NCBI RefSeq assembly: GCF_002101395.1
Contig: NZ_CP019706.1
Coordinates: 1,178,001 to 1,242,000 of the forward strand
Direction of reading: 5' to 3'
Length of the DNA: 64,000 nucleotides
DNA from: Pantoea alhagi
Lineage (GTDB): Bacteria; Pseudomonadota; Gammaproteobacteria; Enterobacterales; Enterobacteriaceae
In this document: piece by piece, positions 42,055 through 50,599 of the stretch
How positions within the stretch are numbered: position 1 is the stretch's first letter
Layout of the letters: the number at the start of each line of letters is the position of its first letter
Notes under the pieces: generated by a model
The model's input: the letters and a program-made list of their open reading frames with translations, nothing else
Database searches by the model: none
Told to the model about the DNA's origin: nothing
Position numbers and translations under genes: made by a program

Positions 42055-42086
42055 TTATTGATGAAATCAATGAATGTGATTTCATC
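42048..42086. repeat. Nested palindromes between ppiA and tsgA
   Basis: AATCACATT (42048-42056) and AATGTGATT (42073-42081) form a 9-bp inverted repeat around TTGATGAAATCAA (42058-42070), itself palindromic. GATGAAATCA (42060-42069) also pairs perfectly with TGATTTCATC (42077-42086). The element overlaps the right half of the CRP site. It may be an operator for CRP together with another factor; TTGAT-N3-ATCAA is one base short of an FNR site. Confidence 0.7.
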
Positions 42087-42092
42087 GTTGGT

Positions 42093-42120
42093 TTGATCGC
42101 GGCTGAAATTTCTTTACACT
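42093..42120 (+). promoter_or_regulatory. Candidate tsgA promoter
   Basis: TTGATC (42093-42098), a 16-base spacer and TACACT (42115-42120) lie about 60 bases before the tsgA ATG. Prediction by eye. Confidence 0.45.
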
Positions 42121-42179
42121 TCCGTCGACAACTCCTGCGCTGCTTCAGCCAGGCCCTTTGGCTCAAGGTTTCCCCAACT

Positions 42180-43361
42180 ATGACTAATCGTAACCGCATT
42201 GGACTGACGTGGATCAGTTTCTTTTCCTATGCGCTCACCGGCGCACTGGTAATTGTCACCGGGATGGTTTTAGGCGATATCGCTAACTATTTCCAGCTTC
42301 CGGTCTCTGAAATGAGCAACACCTTTACTTTCCTCAACACCGGCATCCTGGTGGCGGTATTTTTAAACGCCTGGCTGATGGAAATCGTGCCGCTGAAACG
42401 CCAGCTGATTTTTGGCTTTGTGTTGATGGTGTTAGCGGTGCTGGGCCTGATGACCAGCCATAGCCTGAGCGTTTTCTCGCTGTGCATGTTTGTGCTGGGC
42501 GTGGTCAGCGGTATTACGATGTCGATCGGCACCTTCCTGATCACCCATCTTTATGAAGGGCGTCAGCGCGGATCGCGCCTGCTTTTTACCGACTCCTTTT
42601 TTAGCATGGCCGGTACGATTTTCCCGGTTATCGCCGGGATGTTGCTGGCGCGTCATCTGCCCTGGTACTGGGTTTATGTCTGCATCGGCGTGATCTACCT
42701 GGCGATCTTTGTGCTGACGCTGAGCGTTGAGTTCCCGGTATTAGGCAAGAAACAGCATAATGCACAGCCGGTAGCTAAAGAGAAATGGGGCGTGGGCGTA
42801 CTGCTGCTCTCCATTGCCGCGCTCTGCTATATCCTCGGCCAGCTCGGCTTTATTTCATGGGTGCCGGAATACGCCACTAAAACCATGGGCATGGATATTA
42901 GCGCCGCCGGACAGCTGGTGGGTAACTTCTGGACCTCCTATATGATCGGCATGTGGGTGTTCAGCTTTGTGCTGCGTTTCTTTGATTTGCAACGCATCCT
43001 GATGGTGCTGGCTGCGCTGGCGACGCTGCTGATGTATTGGTTTGTCAGCAGCAGCGAGCCTGACATGCTGAAGTGGATCATTATCGCCCTTGGCTTCTTC
43101 TCCAGCGCGATCTATACCACCATTATCACGCTCGGCTCGCAGCAGACCCGCGTTTCCTCGCCGAAACTGGTAAACTTTATTCTGACCTGCGGCACCGTTG
43201 GCACCATGCTGACCTTTGTGGTCACCGGCCCGATTGTGGCAAAAGGCGGCGCCCATGCCGCACTGTTTACCGCTAACGGGCTTTACGCCGTGGTGTTTGT
43301 AATGTGTCTGCTGCTGGGCTTTGTCACTAAGCATCGTCAGTTCGGTCACGCTGACCATTGA
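42180..43361 (+). CDS. tsgA: MFS transporter TsgA
   Basis: 393-residue inner-membrane protein of the major facilitator superfamily with about 12 hydrophobic segments and a central hydrophilic loop near 195-210 (FPVLGKKQHNAQPVAKEKWG). The ATG at 42180 (MTNRNRIGLTWISFFSYALT) gives the E. coli length; 29 more codons upstream are open but include the promoter. The substrate is not established; the Salmonella homologue is linked to selenite growth. Confidence 0.93.
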   Translation: MTNRNRIGLTWISFFSYALTGALVIVTGMVLGDIANYFQLPVSEMSNTFTFLNTGILVAVFLNAWLMEIVPLKRQLIFGFVLMVLAVLGLMTSHSLSVFSLCMFVLGVVSGITMSIGTFLITHLYEGRQRGSRLLFTDSFFSMAGTIFPVIAGMLLARHLPWYWVYVCIGVIYLAIFVLTLSVEFPVLGKKQHNAQPVAKEKWGVGVLLLSIAALCYILGQLGFISWVPEYATKTMGMDISAAGQLVGNFWTSYMIGMWVFSFVLRFFDLQRILMVLAALATLLMYWFVSSSEPDMLKWIIIALGFFSSAIYTTIITLGSQQTRVSSPKLVNFILTCGTVGTMLTFVVTGPIVAKGGAHAALFTANGLYAVVFVMCLLLGFVTKHRQFGHADH

Positions 43362-43370
43362 TCTTTACGG

Positions 43371-43466
43371 GCGGAACGGATGTTCCGCTCACAGGCGGTG
43401 AATAAACTCAAGGCGCGAACAGCCCAGGCAGAAGAGTAAAGCGTCCCGCGCTATGAACAGCGCGGG
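43371..43466. other. Two hairpins between convergent tsgA and codA
   Basis: GCGGAAC pairs with GTTCCGC (43371-43377 with 43382-43388), and CCCGCGCT with AGCGCGGG (43445-43452 with 43459-43466). Neither is followed by a T run. They probably separate the two convergent genes. A plus-strand frame here overlaps the codA end and shows no gene character. Confidence 0.45.
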
Positions 43467-43578
43467 CCGAGCTGTCAGGGATGACGTTTTTTGCATCTTT
43501 ACGATCGGCCTGGGCTCCCTGCGCAGGCTCCGTTACCTTCCTTTCGGCGAAACCTTGATTACGTTGGCGCTGACTTTC

Positions 43579-44865
43579 TTAATCACGTTTAAAATTCACC
43601 TCTTGCGCCTCATTGAGCCAGATCTGCGTACGCGCCGGTTCGGTGGCGGCAATCACCCTTCCCTGCCGGATTGAGTAACGCACCGGCACCTGACGCCGTA
43701 CCGCATCAAAGCCGTTTTCCGCTGGCAAAATAATCAGGCTGGCGCTGTTGCCGACCCGGATGCCGTAATCGGTCAGCTGCAGAGTTTTTGCACTGTTGTG
43801 GGTAATTAAATCGAGTCCCTGTTCTATTTGCTCATAGCCCATCAGCTGACAAACATGCAGCCCCATATGCAGCACCTGCAACATGCTGGCGGTGCCAAGC
43901 GGATACCAGGGATCAAACACATCATCATGGCCAAAACAGACATTAATGCCTGCCTCCAGCAGCTCTTTTACCCGCGTCACGCCGCGTCGTTTGGGATAAT
44001 CATCAAAGCGCCCCTGCAGATGAATATTCACCAGCGGGTTGGCGACAAAATTAATACCGGAGAGCGCCAGCAGCCGAAACAGACGCGAAGTGTAAGCGCC
44101 GTTATAAGAGTGCATTGCCGTCGTATGGCTGGCGGTAACGCGTGCGCCCATGTTTTCCCGGTGCGCCAGCGCCGCCACGGTTTCTACAAAGCGCGACTGT
44201 TCATCATCAATTTCATCACAGTGAACGTCGACCTGGCGCTGATATTTCTGTGCCAGCGCAAAGGCGATATGCAGTGATTCAACGCCATACTCGCGAGTAA
44301 ATTCAAAATGCGGAATAGCGCCTGCCACATCGGCACCCAGTCGCAGCGCCTCTTCCAGCAGCTTCGCACCGTCGGGATAAGAAAGAATGCCCTCCTGCGG
44401 AAAGGCGACAATCTGTATATCGACCCACGCCGCCATCTCCTGCTTTAATGCCAGCATCGCTTTCAGTGCCGTCAGGCTGGGATCGGAGACATCCACATGC
44501 GTACGCACATGCTGAATACCGTTGGCGATTTGCCATTTCAGCGTCTGGGCGGCCCGTTGTTTCACATCTTCCGACGACAGTAGCGCCTTACGCTCGGCCC
44601 AGCGCTCAATGCCTTCAAACAGCGTGCCGGATTGATTCCAGGCGGGCTCACCGGCGGTTTGCGTGGTATCAAGGTGGATATGCGGCTCGACAAAAGGTGG
44701 CAGAGCCAGTCCGCCTTCCGCATCAAGGGCGTTAGCGCTACGATCGGCCAACGCCGGCTGCGGCCTGATTGCGGCAATTTTCCCGCCAGCGATTTCAATT
44801 TGCCACAGACCTTCACGCTGGGGCAGACGCAGATGATTAATCCATTGCAGTTCAGTGGAAGTCAT
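43579..44865 (-). CDS. codA: Cytosine deaminase
   Basis: Metal-dependent amidohydrolase that converts cytosine to uracil and ammonia for pyrimidine salvage. The 428-residue product has the metal ligands H62 and H64 (PHIHLDT), H215 and catalytic E218 (HCDEIDDEQ), and D314 (FGHDDVFDPWYPLG), matching E. coli CodA. The cytosine permease codB is not adjacent; in E. coli the two form an operon elsewhere. Here codA stands alone, convergent with tsgA and divergent from nirB. Confidence 0.94.
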   Translation of the reverse strand: MTSTELQWINHLRLPQREGLWQIEIAGGKIAAIRPQPALADRSANALDAEGGLALPPFVEPHIHLDTTQTAGEPAWNQSGTLFEGIERWAERKALLSSEDVKQRAAQTLKWQIANGIQHVRTHVDVSDPSLTALKAMLALKQEMAAWVDIQIVAFPQEGILSYPDGAKLLEEALRLGADVAGAIPHFEFTREYGVESLHIAFALAQKYQRQVDVHCDEIDDEQSRFVETVAALAHRENMGARVTASHTTAMHSYNGAYTSRLFRLLALSGINFVANPLVNIHLQGRFDDYPKRRGVTRVKELLEAGINVCFGHDDVFDPWYPLGTASMLQVLHMGLHVCQLMGYEQIEQGLDLITHNSAKTLQLTDYGIRVGNSASLIILPAENGFDAVRRQVPVRYSIRQGRVIAATEPARTQIWLNEAQEVNFKRD

Positions 44866-44992
44866 GCCGGACTCCTGAAGAAAAGTGGGGGGACATTCAG
44901 GCTAGCATGGATTAGGACCAACGACGTAGATAACCCCTCACTAAGTTGCAGATATTACAAAGATTCCTGAAAAATCCCATAATTCAACCACA

Positions 44993-45035
44993 TACCACCT
45001 TGTAGGTATATTGCTCCTCAATTGATGCATATCAA
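44993..45035 (+). promoter_or_regulatory. NarL/NarP and FNR sites of the nirB promoter
   Basis: A 7-2-7 NarL/NarP-type inverted repeat (TACCACC, TT, GTAGGTA; 44993-45008) is centred 28 bases upstream of a perfect FNR site TTGATGCATATCAA (45022-45035). In E. coli these lie at -69.5 and -41.5; the spacing here is the same and predicts a start near 45070, with a weak -10 TTATTG at 45056. Anaerobic, nitrate/nitrite-induced expression of nirBD is expected. Confidence 0.9.
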
Positions 45036-45092
45036 TAAGCTTGCTAACAATCGCGTTATTGTGGCGCCAATTAGATCAATTTTGAGGCAAAA

Positions 45093-47636
45093 ATGAGCAC
45101 TGTCAAACTCGCCATCATTGGTAATGGCATGGTTGGCCACCGCTTCATTGAAGAACTGATCGATAAAGCCGAGCCTGGCCAGTTCGAAATCACTGTCTTC
45201 TGTGAAGAACCTCGTGTGGCATATGACCGCGTCCATCTCTCCGCATACTTTTCCCATCACACCGCTGACGAACTCTCGCTGGTTCGCGAAGGCTACTATG
45301 AAAAACATGGCGTCCGCGTGCTGCCTGGTGAACGCGCCATCACCCTGAACCGTCAGGAAAAGGTAATTCACTCCAGCAGCGGCCGCGCCGTTCAGTATGA
45401 CAAGCTGATTCTGGCGACCGGTTCTTATCCGTGGATCCCACCGATTCAGGGCTCCGATGGCCCTGACTGCTTCGTCTATCGCACCATTGAAGATCTCAAT
45501 GCCATTGAAGAGTGCGCGCGCCGCAGTAAAAGCGGCGCGGTCATCGGCGGTGGTCTGCTGGGTCTGGAAGCGGCCGGTGCGTTGAAAAACCTTGGTATTG
45601 AGACCCACGTTATCGAATTTGCGCCAGTTCTGATGGCTGAACAGCTTGATGTGCAAGGCGGCGGCCAGCTGCGTCAAAAAATCGAACAGATGGGCGTGCG
45701 GGTGCATACCAGCAAAAACACTAAAAATATTGCTCATCATGCGTCAGGCAAAACCCTGGAGTTTGCCGACGGCACCAGCCTGGATGTCGATTTTATCGTG
45801 TTCTCTACCGGCATTCGCGCGCAGGACAAACTGGCGCGCCAGAGTGAACTGCCGGTAGGGCCACGCGGCGGCGTCCAGATTAATGATTGTTGTCAGACCG
45901 CCGATCCGGATATTTATGCCATCGGCGAATGCGCATCCTGGAACGGGAAAATTTTCGGCCTGGTAGCACCAGGTTATAAAATGGCGCAGGTCGCCAGCGA
46001 TCACCTGTTAGGCCGTGAAAACCAGTTCAGCGGTGCGGATCTCAGCGCCAAACTGAAGCTGCTGGGCGTTGACGTAGGCGGCATCGGCGATGCGCATGGC
46101 CGTACGCCGGGCGCACGCAGCTACGTTTACCTGAATGAGCAAAGCGGCGTCTACAAACGTCTGGTAGTCAGCCCGGATAATCAATATCTGCTGGGTGCGG
46201 TGCTGGTTGGCGATACCAGCGACTATGGTCAGCTGCAGCAACTGGTGCTTAACCAGATCACGCTGCCGGAGCATCCGGATAGCCTGATTCTGCCTGCGCA
46301 CGCTGGCAGCGAGAAACCGGCGCTGGGTGTGGAATCGTTACCGGACAGCGCGCAGATCTGCTCCTGCTTCGATGTCTCGAAAGGCGATATCATTCAGGCC
46401 GTGGCGAAAGGTTGCCATACCGTTGCCGCTATCAAAGCGGAAACGCGTGCCGGTACCGGCTGCGGCGGCTGCATCCCACTGGTTACCCAGGTACTGAATG
46501 CCGAACTGAGCCGTCAGGGCATTGAAGTTAACAATCATCTGTGCGAACACTTCGCCTGGTCGCGTCAGGAGCTGTATCACCTGATTCGTGTGGAAGGCAT
46601 TAAAACCTTCGATGAGCTGCTGAAAAAATATGGTAAAGGCTACGGCTGTGAGGTCTGTAAGCCCACCGTGGGCTCTCTGCTCGCCTCCTGCTGGAACGAC
46701 TATGTGCTGCAACCCCAGCACGCGCCGCTGCAGGACAGTAACGATAACTTCCTCGGCAATATCCAGAAAGATGGTACCTATTCGGTGATCCCGCGCTCGC
46801 AGGGCGGCGAGATCACGCCTGAAGGGCTGATGGTGATTGGGCAGATTGCACGTCAGTATAACCTTTACACTAAAATCACCGGCTCACAGCGTATCGGCCT
46901 GTTTGGCGCGCAGAATGATGATTTGCCTGCGATCTGGCGTCAGCTGATTGACGCCGGATTCGAAACCGGCCACGCCTACGCGAAAGCGTTGCGTATGGCG
47001 AAAACCTGTATCGGCAGCACCTGGTGCCGCTATGGCGTTGGCGACAGCCTTGGCTTCGGGATTGAACTGGAAAACCGCTATAAAGGCATCCGTACCCCGC
47101 ACAAAATGAAGTTCGGCGTCTCCGGCTGTACGCGTGAATGCGCCGAAGCCCAGGGCAAAGATGTCGGTATTATCGCTACCGATAAAGGCTGGAATCTCTA
47201 TGTGTGCGGTAATGGTGGGATGAAACCGCGTCATGCCGATCTGCTGGCGGCCGATCTCGATAAAGAAACGCTGTTACGCTACCTCGACCGCTTTATGATG
47301 CTCTATATCCGCACCGCCGATAAACTGCAACGCACCTCAACCTGGCTGGAAAGTCTGGAAGGCGGCATCGGCTATGTACGCAGTATCGTTATTGATGACA
47401 AGTTAGGCCTGAATGAACAGCTGGAAAGCGATATGGCCCAGCTACGCAGCCGCGTTATTTGCGAATGGAAAGCCACGCTTGAACAGCCTGAAGCGCAGAA
47501 CCGTTTCGCTCACTTTATCAATAGCCCGCAGCGTGATCCTTTGGTGCAGGTTGTTGAAGAACGTGGACAGCATCGTCCGGCGCGTCCTCACGAGCGTATC
47601 GCGATTAAACTGGTTGAAGAGGAGGAACAGGCATGA
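45093..47636 (+). CDS. nirB: NADH-dependent assimilatory/detoxifying nitrite reductase large subunit
   Basis: Cytoplasmic sirohaem enzyme that reduces nitrite to ammonium with NADH. The 847-residue product has an FAD/NAD-binding reductase domain (about 1-310), a BFD-like [2Fe-2S] region (CSCFDVSKGD and CGGCIP, about 415-460), and the nitrite reductase half-domains with the sirohaem/[4Fe-4S] cysteines in CIGSTWC (C-x5-C, near 640) and CTREC (C-x3-C, near 680). It overlaps nirD by four bases (ATGA). Confidence 0.97.
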   Translation: MSTVKLAIIGNGMVGHRFIEELIDKAEPGQFEITVFCEEPRVAYDRVHLSAYFSHHTADELSLVREGYYEKHGVRVLPGERAITLNRQEKVIHSSSGRAVQYDKLILATGSYPWIPPIQGSDGPDCFVYRTIEDLNAIEECARRSKSGAVIGGGLLGLEAAGALKNLGIETHVIEFAPVLMAEQLDVQGGGQLRQKIEQMGVRVHTSKNTKNIAHHASGKTLEFADGTSLDVDFIVFSTGIRAQDKLARQSELPVGPRGGVQINDCCQTADPDIYAIGECASWNGKIFGLVAPGYKMAQVASDHLLGRENQFSGADLSAKLKLLGVDVGGIGDAHGRTPGARSYVYLNEQSGVYKRLVVSPDNQYLLGAVLVGDTSDYGQLQQLVLNQITLPEHPDSLILPAHAGSEKPALGVESLPDSAQICSCFDVSKGDIIQAVAKGCHTVAAIKAETRAGTGCGGCIPLVTQVLNAELSRQGIEVNNHLCEHFAWSRQELYHLIRVEGIKTFDELLKKYGKGYGCEVCKPTVGSLLASCWNDYVLQPQHAPLQDSNDNFLGNIQKDGTYSVIPRSQGGEITPEGLMVIGQIARQYNLYTKITGSQRIGLFGAQNDDLPAIWRQLIDAGFETGHAYAKALRMAKTCIGSTWCRYGVGDSLGFGIELENRYKGIRTPHKMKFGVSGCTRECAEAQGKDVGIIATDKGWNLYVCGNGGMKPRHADLLAADLDKETLLRYLDRFMMLYIRTADKLQRTSTWLESLEGGIGYVRSIVIDDKLGLNEQLESDMAQLRSRVICEWKATLEQPEAQNRFAHFINSPQRDPLVQVVEERGQHRPARPHERIAIKLVEEEEQA

Positions 47637-47962
47637 GCCGCTGGCAAACCGTCTGTAAATTAGAAGCGATCCTGCCTGCTACCGGCGTCTGCGCTCTGGT
47701 TGATGGCGAACAGGTTGCGATTTTCCGCCCGCGTGCGGACGAAGAACTGTACGCTATCAGCAATATCGATCCTTTCGCCAAAGCCAGCGTGCTGTCGCGT
47801 GGCATCATAGCTGAGCATCAACAGGATTTATGGGTCGCCAGCCCGCTGAAAAAACAGCGGTTCCGTCTGCGCGATGGTCTCTGCATGGAAGACGCCAGTC
47901 GTTCTGTACGCAGCTGGCCGGTGCGGGTGCGTGAAGGCCAGGTCGAAGTCGCCTGCGGCTAA
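47633..47962 (+). CDS. nirD: Nitrite reductase small subunit
   Basis: 109-residue Rieske-like small subunit of the NirBD enzyme, MSRWQTVCKLEAILPATGVC onwards. As in other NirD proteins the Rieske cluster ligands are not all kept. It overlaps nirB by four bases. In E. coli nirC, a nitrite channel, follows; here the next gene is cysG. Confidence 0.95.
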   Translation: MSRWQTVCKLEAILPATGVCALVDGEQVAIFRPRADEELYAISNIDPFAKASVLSRGIIAEHQQDLWVASPLKKQRFRLRDGLCMEDASRSVRSWPVRVREGQVEVACG

Positions 47963-48007
47963 AGCTTCGGCTCAGCGCAAGTCGTTAAAATAAGTTTGTT
48001 CCTGCCC

Positions 48008-48028
48008 GCGGCGCACCCTGTGCGCCGC
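48008..48028. other. Strong hairpin between nirD and cysG
   Basis: GCGGCGCAC (48008-48016) pairs perfectly with GTGCGCCGC (48020-48028) across a three-base loop. It lies where nirC would be. No T run follows, so it may slow or stabilise transcripts rather than stop them. Confidence 0.65.
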
Positions 48029-48073
48029 ATCACCTGCGAATCACGATAAAAACCGGCAAACCGGGAGAACACC

Positions 48074-49444
48074 ATGGATTACCTACCGCTATTTTGTCAG
48101 CTGCGCGGCAGAACCTGTCTGCTGGTCGGCGCAGGCGATGTTGCCGCACGTAAAGCGCGGCTGCTACTGGATGCCGGCGCCCAGCTTCGGGTTTGCGCGC
48201 TCGATTTCAGTACGCCATTTTACGAGTGGCAGCAGGCTGGCGAAGTCACGCTGTTGCCCCAGCCTTTTTCCGCCGAGCTGCTGGATGAATGCTGGCTGGT
48301 TATCGCCGCAACCAGCGATGAACAGGTTAATCGGCTGGTGAGCGAGGCAGCAGAAGCGCGTCGTCTGTTTTGTAACGTTGTGGATGCCCCCGCGCAGGCC
48401 AGTGTGATTATGCCTTCAATTATCGATCGTTCTCCGCTAATGATTGCCGTTTCCTCTGGCGGGCGAGCGCCCGTGCTGGCCCGTCTGCTGCGGGAAAAGC
48501 TGGAAGCGTTGCTGCCACAGCATTTAGGCCGGTTGGCCGCGCTGGCGGGATCGCTGCGTCAGCGGGTTAAACAGCAGTATACAACCGGAGCTGAGCGCCG
48601 TCGCTTCTGGGAAAAGCTCTTTGTCAGCGATCGTCTGGCGCAATCGCTGGCAAATAATGATACAGAGCGGGCAGCTGCATTAACCGATGAACTCTTTAGT
48701 CAGCCGCTGGATAAGCGTGGCGAACTGGTGCTGGTGGGCGCCGGTCCGGGCGATGCTGGCCTGTTGACGCTGAAAGGGTTACAGCAAATCCAGCAGGCGG
48801 ACATTGTGGTTTACGACCGACTGGTTTCCGATGATGTCCTGCAACTGGCGCGTCGCGATGCAGAGAAGATTTTTGTCGGTAAGCGCGCTGGTCATCACTG
48901 CGTGCCGCAGGAAGGGATCAATCAGATCCTGCTGGAGCAGGCGCGACGTGGTAAACGCGTAGTGCGGTTGAAAGGCGGCGATCCCTTTATCTTTGGGCGC
49001 GGCGGAGAAGAACTGGAGGCGTTAAAGGGCAGTAATATCCCCTTTTCCGTCGTGCCCGGAATTACCGCCGCCTCCGGCTGCTCCGCTTACAGCGGGATCC
49101 CATTAACCCATCGCGATTACGCTCACAGCGTGCGCTTTGTTACCGGCCACCGTAAGCAGGATTACCAGCCCGACTGGGCCAACCTGGCGGCAGAACAGCA
49201 AACGCTGGTGTTTTATATGGGGCTGGCACAGGCGGGTGAGATTCAGCGTCAGCTGCAGGCGCACGGCATGGCTGCATCAATGCCGGTCGCGCTGGTTGAA
49301 AACGGCACCAGCACGCGCCAACGTGTGGTAAGCGGTGAGCTGGCCCAGTTGGATACGCTGGCGACACAGGTGGTCAGCCCCAGCCTGATTATCGTTGGGC
49401 AGGTGGTTGCGCTACGCGATAGCCTGAACTGGTTCTCTTCATAG
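48074..49444 (+). CDS. cysG: Sirohaem synthase (trifunctional CysG)
   Basis: Makes sirohaem, the cofactor of NirB and sulfite reductase. The 456-residue product has an N-terminal NAD-dependent dehydrogenase/ferrochelatase half (about 1-210, with LLVGAGDVAARKARLLLDAG) and a C-terminal uroporphyrinogen III methyltransferase half (about 215-456, with LVGAGPGDAGLLTLKGLQ and VVRLKGGDPFIFGRGGEE). GGGAG precedes the ATG. Location after nirBD supplies the cofactor to its main user. Confidence 0.97.
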   Translation: MDYLPLFCQLRGRTCLLVGAGDVAARKARLLLDAGAQLRVCALDFSTPFYEWQQAGEVTLLPQPFSAELLDECWLVIAATSDEQVNRLVSEAAEARRLFCNVVDAPAQASVIMPSIIDRSPLMIAVSSGGRAPVLARLLREKLEALLPQHLGRLAALAGSLRQRVKQQYTTGAERRRFWEKLFVSDRLAQSLANNDTERAAALTDELFSQPLDKRGELVLVGAGPGDAGLLTLKGLQQIQQADIVVYDRLVSDDVLQLARRDAEKIFVGKRAGHHCVPQEGINQILLEQARRGKRVVRLKGGDPFIFGRGGEELEALKGSNIPFSVVPGITAASGCSAYSGIPLTHRDYAHSVRFVTGHRKQDYQPDWANLAAEQQTLVFYMGLAQAGEIQRQLQAHGMAASMPVALVENGTSTRQRVVSGELAQLDTLATQVVSPSLIIVGQVVALRDSLNWFSS

Positions 49445-49492
49445 TCAAACATTCGTTCAGCTACGCTTTCTGATATGACATAAATTGTCAGC

Positions 49493-49529
49493 GGTCTTGC
49501 AAAGTGCCCTTTGCAAGACCCTGTTTTTT
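49493..49529 (+). terminator. Intrinsic terminator after cysG
   Basis: A perfect 12-bp stem (49493-49504 with 49509-49520) and a four-base loop are followed by CTGTTTTTT. It ends the nirBD-cysG operon. Confidence 0.93.
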
Positions 49530-49536
49530 AGTGATG

Positions 49537-49574
49537 CCCTGCCCGCCAGTAAGATCACGCAGGCAGGGATTTTT
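49537..49574 (+). terminator. Second, weaker plus-strand terminator before trpS end
   Basis: CCCTGCC (49537-49543) with GGCAGGG (49562-49568) is followed by ATTTTTA on the plus strand. It would back up the first terminator and protect trpS from convergent transcription. Confidence 0.5.
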
Positions 49575-49576
49575 AC

Positions 49577-50581
49577 TTAAGGCTGAGCGACGAAGCCTAC
49601 CGCTTCATAAACTTTCTTCAGCGTTTCCTGTGCGTGCGCGCGTGCTTTTGCCGCACCATCACGCATCACCTGCTCAAGGAAAGCTTCATCTTCGCGATAA
49701 CGCTGGTAGCGCACCTGAAGCTCGGTCAGCATGCCGGAAACCGCCTCTGCCACCTCGCCCTTGAGATGACCATACATCTTGCCTTCAAATTCCTGCTCAA
49801 GCTGGCTGATGCTTTTGCCTGAAATGGCGGAGAGAATGTCCAGCAGGTTAGAAACACCCGCTTTGTTCTGCACGTCGTAACGCACCACCGGCGGCTCGTC
49901 GGAATCGGTAACCGCACGCTTGATCTTTTTCACTACTGCTTTCGGATCTTCCAGCAGGCCGATAACGTTATTGCGGTTATCGTCCGATTTGGACATCTTT
50001 TTCGTCGGCTCAAGCAACGACATCACGCGCGCGCCCGATTTGGGAATAAACGGCTCTGGCACCTTAAACACGTCGCCATACAGCGCATTAAAGCGCTGGG
50101 CGATATCACGGCTCAGCTCCAGATGCTGCTTCTGATCTTCGCCAACCGGCACCTGATTAGTTTGATACAGCAGAATATCCGCTGCCATCAGTACCGGATA
50201 ATCAAACAGCCCGGCGTTAATGTTCTCTGCGTAGCGAGCAGATTTATCTTTGAACTGGGTCATGCGGCTCAGTTCGCCGAAATAGGTGTAACAGTTCAGC
50301 ACCCAGCTCAACTGGGTATGTTCTGGCACATGTGACTGGACGAAGATCGTGCTTTTTTCGGGATCGATGCCGCAGGCAAGGTAAAGCGCCAGCGTATCCA
50401 GCGTCGCTTTACGCAGCGCGGTCGGGTCCTGACGTACGGTGATGGCGTGCAAATCGACAATACAGTAGATGCAGTGATAATCGTCCTGCATCTGTACCCA
50501 CTGACGCATCGCACCCATGTAGTTACCAATGGTCAGTTCGCCGGAGGGCTGTGCGCCGCTAAATACGATGGGTTTGCTCAT
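49577..50581 (-). CDS. trpS: Tryptophanyl-tRNA synthetase
   Basis: Class I aminoacyl-tRNA synthetase that charges tRNA-Trp. The 334-residue product has the nucleotide-binding motif as PSGELTIGNYMGA (HIGH type, residues 11-23) and the KMSKS motif as KKMSKSDD near 195. It is the last gene of the aroK-to-trpS cluster, 18 bases after gph. Confidence 0.97.
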   Translation of the reverse strand: MSKPIVFSGAQPSGELTIGNYMGAMRQWVQMQDDYHCIYCIVDLHAITVRQDPTALRKATLDTLALYLACGIDPEKSTIFVQSHVPEHTQLSWVLNCYTYFGELSRMTQFKDKSARYAENINAGLFDYPVLMAADILLYQTNQVPVGEDQKQHLELSRDIAQRFNALYGDVFKVPEPFIPKSGARVMSLLEPTKKMSKSDDNRNNVIGLLEDPKAVVKKIKRAVTDSDEPPVVRYDVQNKAGVSNLLDILSAISGKSISQLEQEFEGKMYGHLKGEVAEAVSGMLTELQVRYQRYREDEAFLEQVMRDGAAKARAHAQETLKKVYEAVGFVAQP

Positions 50582-50599
50582 GCTTTTAAATCCTGATAA

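Noticed and set aside
42058..42070. TTGATGAAATCAA as an FNR site upstream of tsgA
   Set aside because: The spacer is three bases instead of four, so it does not meet the FNR consensus; kept only as part of a palindromic element.
43453..43674. A 73-codon plus-strand frame after tsgA
   Set aside because: It overlaps the 3' end of codA on the other strand, has no ribosome binding site and no recognisable similarity.
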